Shown: positions 11,564 to 21,622 of the stretch, piece by piece
How positions within the stretch are numbered: the first letter of the stretch is position 1
Layout of the letters: the number at the start of each line of letters is the position of its first letter
The notes under the pieces: model-generated
The model's input: only the letters and a program-made list of their open reading frames with translations
The model's database searches: none
Told to the model about the DNA's origin: nothing
Translations under genes and position numbers: made by a program
From: Saccoglossus kowalevskii
Lineage: Eukaryota; Hemichordata; Enteropneusta; Harrimaniidae
Direction of reading: 5' to 3'
DNA length: 30,866 nt
NCBI RefSeq assembly: GCF_000003605.2
Contig: NW_003123408.1
Coordinates: 294,483 to 325,348, forward strand

Positions 11564-11890
11564 CGCGTCTTAGCAACGTGAAACGTCTTGTGACGTAGCT
11601 CCGCCCCCGAAGATTGTGTTGATAGCAAAATGTGCTAAACTGAACCAGAGAATAAATCAAATCCACAGTAAATATTTTCTCTTCTACATTACTTACAAAA
11701 TATGATTGGTTTGACCGAGGACACGTTCCTGTCATTCAAAGTGCTCCTATTTTTTAAATCATGACAGTTAGTAACAGCACCCTCTGTGTCATATGTTGCA
11801 TATCTTTTGTTTTTTTCATGTGCTTGGTTATCTTCTTACATTGGCGATCCGCTCCGCTAGGATTGCCCTTATAATCACTTTTGTCGTTTT

Positions 11891-11914
11891 GTGTGTGTGT
11901 GTGTCTGTGTGTGT
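11891..11914. repeat. (GT)n microsatellite
   Basis: Alternating GT with one C interruption, inside the left part of the 1.66 kb TIR element. Confidence 0.9.
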
Positions 11915-12047
11915 ACATTTCCAGTGTTTTCACGTATGATTTCTTCTGTGATTTTTTTGGCTTGGCCGATTTCTTTCAAACTTGGCAGGTAGGTCACACC
12001 TTCACCCTAGTTATAAGGAAAAATCTGAAAAAATTTTTTGGCTCACC

Positions 12048-12061
12048 GTTGCCATAGCAAC
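12048..12061. promoter_or_regulatory. X-box palindrome inside a repeat
   Basis: GTTGCCATAGCAAC matches the RFX X-box consensus. It lies in the first copy of the internal duplication of the TIR element. The second copy has a decayed version (CTGCCATTGCAAC near 12299). This shows that transposable sequence carries such palindromes here. Confidence 0.45.
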
Positions 12062-13796
12062 AGCAAAAAAAACTGGTTTTTGCATAGCTTCGCGTCAAAT
12101 GTATCTCCTCCTACAAATTTGGGATAAAACACTTCAGACATAGCTCATTCTACTCAGCTTGAGTGTGGGCACAAAGTTACTATTTGAATTTTTGATATCT
12201 GTTGGGGTAACTTTTCACCAGCAACGGCTCGGCTGGTTTTGTTCATACTTCACAGGTAGGTCGTGCCGTCACTAATTGGAAAAAAATCCTGGCCCACCAC
12301 TGCCATTGCAACATCCAAAAACTGATTTTTGAATACTTTCGCCCCAAATGTATTACCTCCTACCAGTTTTGTACACAGTCAGCTGGCATCGGTGTCGCTG
12401 GGTGTATATGATAAAGGGAAGTTGTGCAACCAAATTTGCTGAGTTCTCAGTTTTTCGCCAATAAAAAAATAATTAAGGCAACAACTCACGGTTTTTCGTC
12501 ATTTTTGTAATAAAGACATTATTCTCTATCAATAATCCGCCCAAAACAGGAACATTTCTACTAATTCTTGTGTTTTTTCGACGTTTTTCGAAAAACGTGC
12601 GATTAGGCTGCGAAAGTAGAACATTCCGGAGGGAGCGAAACGGAAGAGCCAAATTTAACGCGTAAAAATAGAACGCGTATTTTGACCTCTATGCGGTCCT
12701 TGCCAAAGAGCCCCGCGTCCATCGCCTGGCGATGCTCTTCTGTTTCACCAGTTGCGTTTTTTTGACTAAAATGTGGGCAGTACTGTCAGTCACGAAAATT
12801 GATGAATAAATTAATACACATAAAATATGAATCACGGGCTAATTCAATGGTCACCGAACACTCCACTACTAAACAATCTGTGCTAAGATAGTAAGTAGCG
12901 TACTGTATATTTGACAAGCGTGGTACAGTTTTTTGCGCGTGTCCGTAATAACGCGCACAGGATTGTGGAACAGAGTTCTTTATTTGCTGGCATTCTTGAC
13001 TTTTGACTGCAGTTCTTTTTTATATTTTAGAGTAAATGCTTCTGATATGCTCTTACATTGCTTAATACCCGTCTGAAATTTTGGACTGTGGTCATATTTT
13101 TCGGTTAGGAGTCCTATATTTAAATAACTCACCGTGACTAGTGTTTTACTTTACGAAGTATATTATTATGAAGGTCAACACACTGTACTTTAGTTAAATA
13201 TTTATCATTTCGTTATTTCATTATTTCGCTTTCCAGCTTTTACTGGAAACGCTTCATTCTAGAAAATGCTATCGCAAAACGGTTGGAAATAATAAATGTA
13301 ACAGCAGAATACGTTCTAGCACAGTCACTCTACTAGGAGATTGACTGTGGTCCTCGTAATAAACTAAGTGACTTCTAAAGACTGAATGATGTTTGCGAAC
13401 TTCATATTGGTTATAAACCGACGTTAGCTTCACGTTTATGTCAAACCATGGAAACAGCCAAAAACATCTTGCTTGTTTTTGAGCGGAGCGGATCGCCAAC
13501 CAGCCTACCGGCTTGTTACATGTACTTCCTGTGATTGGTTACTAGTATTTGAAAGTCCAATAAAAAACTTGTTTTTGAATTATGAATTGTATACATGTAT
13601 TTTAAAAAATTTTCATTGTGAAATGTGATTTTCTGTTTCAAATAAAATGGGTATAGTTTTTATTGTACTGGAAATGTATGTTATTCAGCAATTTGAGGTT
13701 GTCTACATGTATGGTACTAGTATTTGTTCGGTTAGTAGTGTGTAGTATTTCCTCTAAACCATTTGCAAAGTTTTCTCAGTACTAGATTTAACCGGA

Positions 13797-13870
13797 GCAG
13801 AGCCCATAGAAATATGTAGTACAGTGGTACACGTCTAGAACAATCAGTGATTTAGCTCTGCCCCTGAGAA
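13797..13870 (+). repeat. Fragment of the 11085-11563 repeat
   Basis: The words CAGAGCCCATAGAAATA, GTACAGTGGTACACGTCT and AGCTCTGCCCCTGAGA correspond in order to positions 11534-11612 after the end of repeat unit 2. It is a separate, diverged fragment on the far side of the 1.66 kb TIR element. Confidence 0.65.
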
Positions 13871-14103
13871 TAGAGAAAATACAGTAAATAATACAAATGG
13901 CGTTTAAAACCCTACACATCTTCATACATGTATGAACATCAGTTTTTAATATTCATGTTTTCCTTGCATTTTCACATTTGCAGAGTTTCAGATAGCTCAG
14001 TTTATTAACAACAAAACACATAGCAGCAATATTTAAATGAGTCAGTATACAACAGTGATTTTTGGTTTATATGTGTTTAAATAGAGCACATGTGGTATGA
14101 ATT

Positions 14104-14160
14104 CTGTAAGATACTTTATTTTTGCTTGGAAATAATTTTTGCTTCTGCTAATAATAAAAT
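14104..14160 (+). repeat. Fragment related to the TACTGTGGAATAC MITE
   Basis: CTGTAAGATACTTTATTTTTGC followed within 30 bases by ATTTTTGCTTCTGC resembles the left arm of the MITE at 6395-6598, with decay. No right end is present. Confidence 0.4.
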
Positions 14161-14806
14161 AGTTACTAAATACGTTTCCGTGGTAACATGAAGTTGCTTG
14201 TTTCCATGGAAATTGAACACAGTCGCATATTTTTGTCAGTTTACCTATAGTGTGGTACTAGACGACAAAATATGTTGGTTTAAATATAAAATTGTTGTAG
14301 GCACCTATTTAAAAACATATTATTTAACTGACATCAAATGCAGCTTTTCCTTGCGCGATCACGCACAGGTTCATGGAGAAGGCCATAGATGGTCACCTTC
14401 AGCAAAACCATGCAAATCAAACAATGGTTTGTGGCATCACAAATGATAATTTTTCACATAATAATCGTTGTTTGCCTGTAAATGTTTGTTGTTATAGAAG
14501 TTCTGTAAACAATTTTTCAACCGAACAACAAAATATTATGGATTCAATTAAACTTGTACATGCAATCATCCCAACTGAAAGTTTAATTTGAACAAATATC
14601 ACAAAGAAGGGTGATAATTATGATGATCATGGGAAATGGCAACTAGAAGCCATATCGAATTGGCATAAATTACAGTTTCTGTTATTTTGACACTCGTAGT
14701 TGGTCATGTGATGAAAAGGATGATTTGTAAATTCATGGAGCAGGTTGATACTAGTCGTGTCAGTGACTGTACCACTTTGGTTTATGGATAATATTAGCCA
14801 ATGACG
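14161..14806. other. Gene-free stretch upstream of the SIM-rich gene
   Basis: Two overlapping + strand open frames (14198-14446 and 14373-14591) have no recognisable domain. They could be upstream regulatory or 5' flanking sequence of the gene beginning at 14923, but no exon is supported. Confidence 0.5.
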
Positions 14807-14888
14807 TCACTCATATCAACCAGCAGCTGTATGTACAAGCGATGTCTGCAGATAAATTGAAATTACCCTATTGGTTGCTGGTAGCAAC
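14807..14888. promoter_or_regulatory. CCAAT + CRE + X-box cluster, possible promoter
   Basis: GCCAATGACGTCAC at 14807-14820 fuses a CCAAT box (NF-Y) to a full CRE palindrome TGACGTCA (14812-14819, CREB/ATF). At 14874-14888 lies GTTGCTGGTAGCAAC, two perfect RFX half-sites with a 3 bp spacer. All lie within 120 bp upstream of the first exon of the SIM-rich gene. RFX, CREB and NF-Y are known to bind cooperatively at some animal promoters; use here is inferred. If this is the promoter, transcription could start just before 14923 rather than at a distant upstream exon. Confidence 0.35.
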
Positions 14889-14922
14889 ATGCATTATGTT
14901 TATTACTTTTTTATCTTTACAG

Positions 14923-15026
14923 AAATGGTTGTGATAGAGCATTGAATATACACCATAGCAGGGGCTATGTTAGGAGAAACGGCTGACTCAACATCACAGA
15001 GTGGAGAAGGTCAAACATCTACAGAG
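14923..15026 (+). CDS. SIM-rich (Arkadia-like) gene, first coding exon
   Basis: TTATCTTTACAG precedes 14923 and CAGAG|GTATGT follows 15026. The 5' part is untranslated, with an in-frame six-codon upstream ORF (ATG at 14925, TGA at 14943-14945). Translation is taken from ATG 14967 (G at -3): MLGETADSTSQSGEGQTSTE, 20 residues, ending in phase 0. The next exon at 27381 is open from its first base in phase 0 and leads straight into the SIM-rich protein, which is the main reason to link them. An alternative is that this exon is wholly 5' UTR and translation starts at ATG 27408. A 1.3 kb transposon begins 13 bp into the following intron. The CCAAT/CRE/X-box cluster lies just upstream. Confidence 0.5.
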
Positions 15027-15039
15027 GTATGTAGACTAC

Positions 15040-16334
15040 TACCGTTAAAATCCTATTATAAACCACGGTTTATATTACAATGTATCAAATAAAAAATTGG
15101 GATCAACAGCTCAAGTTCGGGGTGCGGTTTATATCAGGTACATATTGCAATCACTAAATGGGTGTGGTCACTTGCACAAAACAAACAATACACCGTACAA
15201 TCTTTTGAATATAAGCTAACTCCAATTTAGATGTCAGGGAAGAGTGATAAGTGTCACGTCACAAAAAAACTGTTTACATGAAAAAAAAATACTTGGTATT
15301 ATCTAATGTAATATGCATTTATTTATTTTTTATTTTCTTCGTCACGGAAAGTATATTCTGACAGGAGTTTCAAATAAAAACAAACATTAATGCATTGCTT
15401 AGTAGAAAATGATCATGGTACGGCACTAAAAAAGTACGATATCGTGGGTACGGTAACGCAATCCGGCCATGCTTCAGCTCACAAGTGAATAACTTACTTG
15501 TTTTCGAACTGTTGAAATTGTTGATTATTACTCAGTAGTGATTATAACAACGCACGAAAAATAAATTCGTTGAATTGTTATCAAATGCAAGTAAAATTCA
15601 ACTTAGTTTCACCGTAAGCGAATTATTTCGGTCACATGTATACGATCGATGCGACATCCGAGATGTAGTTTGAATGCACATGAGACGTTACTTGACCAGG
15701 TAGGTCAAGTCACTAATTAACCAATCAAAATGCTGGATGGTGCTCACCTGTTCAAATTACCTTAGTTCATTTAAATATGTTAATGACAGGTCACCGACTT
15801 CATGGTAATCGAAACCCGGAAGCGATTTACCGATAATGTAGTGCGATCTTTTGGCTTTGATTTCCATGGGAAAACGACATGCCTTTTTATTTAAATCAAG
15901 AAATTACTTGTTTTCGAAAGATGAACTAAGCATCGAAAAAGAATTTAACAGTTTTTCGGTGAGAACAGCTCATTGTCGAAAACTTGCGATACACGGACGT
16001 ATTCATAAGGAGTATTGACAAAAGTTGTCATAAGACAAAATCAGTTTCACTGCGTGTTTGACATCCTAACACTACTGAACACTATTGAACACTACTGAAC
16101 AATAAAGAGGTGTGAATATTTTTAGGCACGTTGTCGAAACAAATGAATAGGATTAGAAACAATGTACCAGCTCATTGAAACAAAGTCGGTCATGGTCTTG
16201 TTGAATTGGGGGTGTGGTTAGTAATAGGTACTTTTCATGTTTTCAATTTTTGTTGAGAACTCTTTAACACTGAAGCCGAAATCAGGGGTGCGGTTACTAT
16301 TAGGTATGCGGTTTATAATAGGATTTTAACGGTA
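15040..16334. mobile_element. 1.3 kb TIR element in intron 1
   Basis: The left end TACCGTTAAAATCCTATTAT and the right end are perfect inverted repeats for 25 bp, bounded by TA. Subterminal words GGGGTGCGGTT and GGTTTATA recur near both ends (left near 15118-15133; right near 16285-16315). The interior has no transposase-size ORF, so it is non-autonomous. The TA boundary and CCGT/ACGG ends resemble the smaller element at 24466-24644. It begins only 13 bp downstream of the splice donor at 15027. Confidence 0.8.
16071..16100 (+). repeat. Three-copy 10 bp minisatellite
   Basis: ACTACTGAAC, ACTATTGAAC and ACTACTGAAC in tandem, inside the 1.3 kb TIR element. Confidence 0.85.
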
Positions 16335-17218
16335 TATCACATGTTATGACCTAAATGCACCATGTACACTTTAAATATTTTCAACTTTGTTTATTTTTTC
16401 TGTAGAGAAAAGCCCATTCAGATATCTATAGAATGTTTTGGCGGGTTATTCTGTGTATCATTTGCCTTAATTGCATTGCTTCAATCCCTATTATCTGAAA
16501 AAACTTGTGTTATTTAATCGCAAAAGGAAAAGTTGAAATTATATACTATACATACATTTTCTATAAATCCCAACTGAAATTAGTTTGCCAAACTAGTTTT
16601 TATACTTTAAAAACTGATGTCTCCTGTGCATGGTTTAATATTTTATGCCCAAAGTGTGGTCCAACACATTGCCTGCTGTGAGCCTCTATAGATATACCAA
16701 AATCAATGGGGGGGGGGTTGTGTCAGCACATGTCCACCCAACACTAGGGATAACAGATTCATGGGCTGCACGCCTCTGCTTGTCTGGCTTCCTAAGCTGA
16801 TGGCATTCAGTGTTGAGAAAATGACATCCAGTCAGAGGGGATGTAAAACTGTCGGTCCTAAGTGATATTTCTAAATTTAGTGCACATAAAAATTCATAGC
16901 ATCCTTGTTATAAGGAATAGCAGATCACAGCAGAATGATGGAACTTTCTCTCAAACAGGTCTCTGTGGGAGATCAGTGTTATTTCCTGCTGAATATTATG
17001 CCTTGTATAAATATGGTCAAATAAATAAACTTATTTCTGAGCCCCTACCATGAAAAACTATCAATTGAGATTTGATGCCCTCTCAAAGAAAACAACTGCA
17101 GATCCTAATGTGCTGCTTGGAATACCATTACTGTGATGTCATTGGTGATGTCATTGTTGGCAATCGCATGAACTATTGTTGAAAACTTAACTTTAATCAC
17201 TTTGCTGTATGATTAATG
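16335..17218. other. Intron 1 sequence, nothing recognised
   Basis: Intronic sequence of the SIM-rich gene with a 10-G run at 16708-16717 and no exon that I can support. Confidence 0.5.
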
Positions 17219-17345
17219 TAGTTAGGGTTAGGGGTTTCATTAGCATTTCTAGTGGTATGGGTTGATATTTTGAGTAGGGTTAGTGGTTTCATTAGCATTT
17301 CTCGTTGCATGGATTGATATTTTGAGTAGGGTTAGTGGTTTCATC
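17219..17345 (+). repeat. 52-55 bp minisatellite, about 2.3 copies
   Basis: The unit is GTAGGGTTAGTGGTTTCATT followed by AGCATTTCT and GATTGATATTTTGA. It starts near 17219, 17274 and 17326, the last copy truncated. The unit contains a telomere-like TAGGGTTAG(G) word, but no true telomeric array is present. Confidence 0.8.
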
Positions 17346-17706
17346 ACAGGGAGCCCTGGAACTATGACCAACTGTACGCACGCCCTATGAGCGGGACGGG
17401 GGGAGAAGGTGGTATCGGCTGGTATCTAGTGTAAGAAATAGACAAGGGATGAAGGCTCCAGCCAGCTCATACTTTTTAAACTGGAAAAAACAGACGAACA
17501 GAATGGAAAATAAAATCAATAAAAAATACCAGGTTGAAGTTTATTAGTTGCTCTTTCAAATTTCGCCAAAGCCTTACCTACATTTTACCGATATCTGCAG
17601 AATAAATCAAGAAAACTACACAAATCAACTCCATTTGCGAATACTTAACGGTTTGCCCGAACGCACGGCACAGTTTGGAGGCGTGGCCTGTTCAGCATTT
17701 GTCAAC

Positions 17707-17777
17707 AACCAATCATAAGACTTGTTACGAACCACATCGAGGTTAGCCTTGGTTTGTAACCAGTCTTGTAATTGGTT
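17707..17777. repeat. 71 bp hairpin (27 bp arms)
   Basis: AACCAATCATAAGACTTGTT (17707 onward) pairs with the sequence ending at 17777; 23 of 27 positions are complementary, with a 17 nt loop. It may be a small fold-back remnant or an RNA hairpin. An open frame of 60 codons on the minus strand spans it and is probably incidental. Confidence 0.6.
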
Positions 17778-18008
17778 CTTTGCCTCTAATTTTTTATGAC
17801 CTGTCAAAGGAAACTCTACTTCCTGGCTTCTTAGTTATGGCATATGTACATAACTGTACATATATTACCATATTGACGTCATTGTCATTGATTTTTAACT
17901 ACTAACAAACATAACCTGACACGTGGCATGACTTTCCAATGCTTGTAAATTTGTTGTTAATGCTACATGTTTTAATGCAAGCCCCCTTCTCTCCCTTAAA
18001 AAACTTAC

Positions 18009-18060
18009 CACTGTAAAATACTTTATTTTAGCTAAAATTAATTTTTACTGTCATTATTAG
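18009..18060 (+). repeat. Fragment related to the TACTGTGGAATAC MITE
   Basis: CACTGTAAAATACTTTATTT followed by AAAATTAATTTTTACTG resembles one arm of the MITE family seen at 6395, 8687 and 29768. No partner arm is present. Confidence 0.4.
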
Positions 18061-19320
18061 CATTCATTTAAAACTTTGTTTTAACAAATTTCAAATGGCA
18101 CGACTTTTCACTGCTCTGTGTTACTGTGCAGTTTAGGGGTTTCCACAACTTTTCTGGTAGACGATGTGCACTTTCGGAATGCAGACTTTCAGTAATGTCA
18201 CTTTATATTTAAGTTGTTTGTTGAGATATACACATGGTGAGTGGCTGTTGATACTGTAAACCTGATTTTATTTCACACAGACACTTTTTTTAATATCGCA
18301 AGTCAGTGGAAATGGCCTAATTTTGTAGCAGTAAAAATTTCTCTGATGCAGAGTGTAAAATTTTGTTTTCGTGGATGTCATTTTACTTGTGGATTGTTGA
18401 TGGATAGCTGTAGTTGCGTCAAATTATAGAGGGCGCTGTAACTGAAATGTATGCATTAATTATTCACTGGGTTTTAATTGAACTGTTTTCGCAGATAAGA
18501 TAATTCACTAAGTTTAAAAATTACGATAGAACTCATCATTTTCCTGGCATGTAACTTGTGTATGGTAATATATATAGTTTTCATGATCTTGTGAGTTTCA
18601 TGCACATCAAAGAAATTAGGGGGGAGCTTAAAAAAGATGGTGCAAATAGAAATGATTGTAGTTATTGTTAAAATAAAAAAAACAAATACATGCCTTACTA
18701 ATAAAACACAGAAAAAAACGCTAATGAGTTCTTTCTCAGTATCGCTCATTTGTGTTTAACACATGATATGCTAAATGCTTCCACAGATAGCCAAAGTAAA
18801 TGGGGAAAAAAATACCGTCAACAGGCAATAAATTAATACCATACATGTATTTGCTCTACTAGAAGCCCATATGCTTGTGTATCTATGGTCAAAATAAGAT
18901 GTATTTCAATGATTTTAGTGCTATACATAGGCTTCTATTGGATATATGCTTCTAACAGATTAAATACAGCAAATATTGCTAGAGTTGTACTTTTGTACAG
19001 CAGTTTAGTGATTGTTTCTGCATTTTTTTTTTTTAATATTTTTTAATATTTTATATTTTCGTATTTTCATATATTTGTCAAGAAATTTTTGTTGTAACCA
19101 ATTTCTTTAGTCATGATTTTAAATATTTTTGTGCCAGACGACAATTCCAGACATTCAATGTTTACTATTGCCTCTCCTGGCATTTGTGCAAAGGAAGCCA
19201 TATTCATGTTTGGGACTACATGATAGGGCTGTGTGACAGTCTCTCAATCAAATGGCAATTTAATGCGCTATCTACCAGGCTACCAGGCTCTGTCAAACAC
19301 AAGCACCTGCGGATCTTTAC
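18061..19320. other. Intron 1 sequence, nothing recognised
   Basis: AT-rich intronic sequence with two short open frames (18241-18429 on +; 18474-18749 on -) that show no domain or splice support. Confidence 0.5.
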
Positions 19321-20235
19321 CAAGCTTCCTCCAAAGTCACATTTGTTAGTGAATGAATCTTGTCACTCTGTGGCACACAAACCCAGCCTTAGGTAGGATT
19401 TGAACTTGGGTCTATCGATCATGAGTCTGATACAACAAGGTTCCTCCAAAGTCACATTCATAATTAGTGAATGAATCTCGTTNNNNNNNNNNNNNNNNNN
19501 NNNNNNNNNNNNNNNNNNNNNNNNNNNNNNNNAAACTTGGGTCTACCGATCATGAGTCTGATACGACAAGGTTCCTCCAAAGTCACATTCATTAGTGAAT
19601 GAATCTCGTCCAGTGCATCTGTGGCACACTCACTCAGGCTTAGGGAGGATTTGAACTTGGGTCTACGGATCATGAGTCTGATATGACAAGGTTCCTCCAA
19701 AGTCGCATTCGTTAGTGAATGAATCTCGTCCAGTGCATCTGTGACGCACTCACTCAGCCTTAGGTAGGATTTAAACTTGGGTCTACCAATCATGAGTCTG
19801 ATACGACAAGGTTCCTCCAAAGTCACATTCATTAGTGAATGAATCTCGTCCAGTGCATCTGTGGCACACTCACTCAGGCTTAGGGAGGATTTGAACTTGG
19901 GTCTACCGATCATGAGTCTGATACGACAAGGTTCCTCCAAAGTCACATACATTAGTGAATGAATCTCGTCCAGTGCATCTGTGGCACACTCACTCAGGCT
20001 TAGGGAGGATTTGAACTTGGGTCTACCGATCATGAGTCTGATATGACAAGGTTCCTCCAAAGTTGCATTCGTTAACGGTGAATGAAACTCGTCCAGAGCA
20101 TCTGTGGCACACAAACCCAGCCTTAGGTAGGATTTGAACTTGGCTGTACCGATCATGAGGATGGTACAACAAGGTTCCTCCAAAGTCGCATTCGTAAGTG
20201 AATGAATCTCGTCCAGTGCTTCTGTGGCACACTCC
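19321..20235. repeat. 120 bp tandem array with tRNA-Met-like core, interrupted by gap
   Basis: About eight units begin with AAGGTTCCTCCAAAGTC near 19320, 19438, 19568, 19688, 19808, 19928, 20048 and 20170. Spacing is exactly 120 bp through the middle, slightly different at the edges. Read on the minus strand, each unit contains ATCAGACTCATGATC followed about 8 bases later by AGTTCAAATCC. These resemble a tRNA-Met anticodon arm (CAU) and the pol III B box. The cloverleaf is not intact (anticodon stem mismatched, T stem unpaired, A box poor), so these are decayed tRNA-derived units, not tRNA genes. Because 120 is divisible by three, the minus strand stays open for over 200 codons as a 40-residue repeat; I take this as an artefact. 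Confidence 0.85.
19483..19532. other. Assembly gap (50 N)
   Basis: Fifty unknown bases inside the 120 bp array. The gap is probably of arbitrary size, so the array's copy number is uncertain. Confidence 0.99.
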
Positions 20236-20950
20236 TAGGTGAAACTGAATATTGTCAGAAAAATATAGTTTAGATATGTACATGTATACCTGCATTTTTT
20301 CTCTGTCAGCATATTTGGGTGTGGCTTGGCTTCCACTAAAGATAAAATATTTCAGCTGCCATGGCTGATATACTAGGCTTCTCATTTGAAAATGGCCTCT
20401 GACCTCAATTTGGTCCTCCTGTACTATTGACGTACCATGTCTGAACAGTTGTTTTAGTGATTTGGTAAGCTATGCTCTTAAAATCTCTTCAAAATTGATA
20501 TAAATTCAATGATAATTAGCTCTTCTGAGTTTTAATAGGTGTGTAGAGTGATCAATTAGAAAGTAAGGTCTCCACTATATTGTTTTTGTTTACTAACTTT
20601 AGCCAGTTAGCAAACAGGGAGAAGATACCATCCTGAGAAAATTGTGAATAGAAATGCTCTTTATATAAACATAGTAATTGTTTTCAATACATTAACTTAT
20701 TCAATGATTCTGTTTTGAAAATAAGACTGGGTGGTGCAACAAATTTAATTTTTATTCTGCATTGACAGGATCTTATACTCATTTCAGATCACCCATACCA
20801 TACTTCCCCGATCATAAGCCCCTCTTTGGTTATAAACCCACCCCTTATTTTTAGACATTCAACGAGTTGAGGGCATCCTTGATTATGTGCACAGAGTGTT
20901 TTTACAGAATGTCGACAATACATGTAGGTTTAATCATAAAAAAATATTTA
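20236..20950. other. Intron 1 sequence, nothing recognised
   Basis: No exon is supported. A C-rich patch near 20815-20850 (GGTTATAAACCCACCCCTTAT) loosely recalls the subterminal words of the 15040-16334 element but lacks a partner end. Confidence 0.5.
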
Positions 20951-21124
20951 TTAAAGTGGGGGAGCTGTCACCTACATGTACGCATGCGTCAGATGGCCAT
21001 AGCGTGTCATTGTTTACAAACAGGTGTGTCTACCCATACTCCTTTGCGTTCTTAGCGTGTGTTGTTATCATCACATGGGACTCAATTCCTGCATGTGCGC
21101 AGGTAACGACCCTCCCACTCTAAA
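20951..21124. mobile_element. TTAA-flanked MITE, copy 2
   Basis: A 174 bp copy of the element at 2861-3025. It begins TTAAAGTGGGGGAGCTGTCA and ends with the inverse GGTAACGACCCTCCCACTC. The right TTAA is mutated to CTAA. It shares the interior words GCATGCGTCAGATGGCCATA, GTGTCTACCCAT and GGGACTCAATTCC. Several overlapping short open frames across it are artefacts. Confidence 0.75.
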
Positions 21125-21177
21125 TTTTAACATGTTCCATATCACAGAAAGCATTATTGGTAAGGTAGTTCTATTTT

Positions 21178-21622
21178 TTAGCTCCGCTGTCAACTTTGTC
21201 GAGCGGAGTGATTGTCCATCGTCGTCCGTGTCAATGTTTTACTTTTTCGACTTCTTCTTGAAAACTACAAGCCTGAATGCTTTGATACTTGGTGTATATG
21301 TACCTTGGGTAGTCCTCTCTTAAATTTGTTCATTCCATGATGATATCTTCAATTCTCTAATTTTGGTGAATATTTTTGTCATTTTTGGTGAAAAGTGATA
21401 TTTTCGACTTCTTGTAAAAAGCCGAAAGTCCAATTGCTTTGATATTACATATATAGGTACTACATGTGGACCTTTCTCAGATTTGTTTATTTCATGATAT
21501 CATCTTCAATTCTCTAATTTTGATGAGTATTTTTGTAATTTTTGGCAAAAAGTGATATTTTCGACTTCTTGTAAAAAACAGCAAGTCCGGTTGCTTTGAT
21601 ACTATACATATTGTTCATTTTC
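21178..21622 (+). repeat. 156 bp tandem repeat headed by AGCTCCGCT hairpin
   Basis: It opens with AGCTCCGCTGTC...GAGCGGAGT, a hairpin with 8-9 bp arms. Units marked by TTTTCGACTTCTTG then begin near 21244, 21401 and 21557, followed by TTGCTTTGATA and, in the first two, TTCAATTCTCTAATTTT. The third unit is truncated. The head motif resembles the TIR of the 11841-13499 element, suggesting a related repeat family. Confidence 0.75.

Larger units (their letters stand above)
11841..13499. mobile_element. 1.66 kb element with 18 bp perfect TIRs
   Basis: The left end TTGGCGATCCGCTCCGCT (11841-11858) is the exact reverse complement of the right end at 13482-13499. Inside are a GT microsatellite (11891-11914), a ~150 bp internal direct duplication (around 11960-12125 and 12226-12372, offset 267 bp), an 18 bp palindrome at 12581-12598 and a CpG-rich block near 12550-12740. 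No open frame of transposase size exists, so it is non-autonomous or decayed. No target-site duplication was obvious. A related motif (AGCTCCGCT...GAGCGGAGT) begins the repeat at 21178. Confidence 0.7.

Noticed and set aside
17219-17345. Telomeric repeat
   Set aside because: TTAGGGTTAGG occurs only as part of a 52-55 bp minisatellite unit, not as a hexamer array.
19464-20183. 239-codon minus-strand open frame with 40-residue repeats, the second longest in the window
   Set aside because: It coincides exactly with the 120 bp tandem array, runs through the N gap, and the openness follows from a unit length divisible by three. No start context, splice support or known domain.
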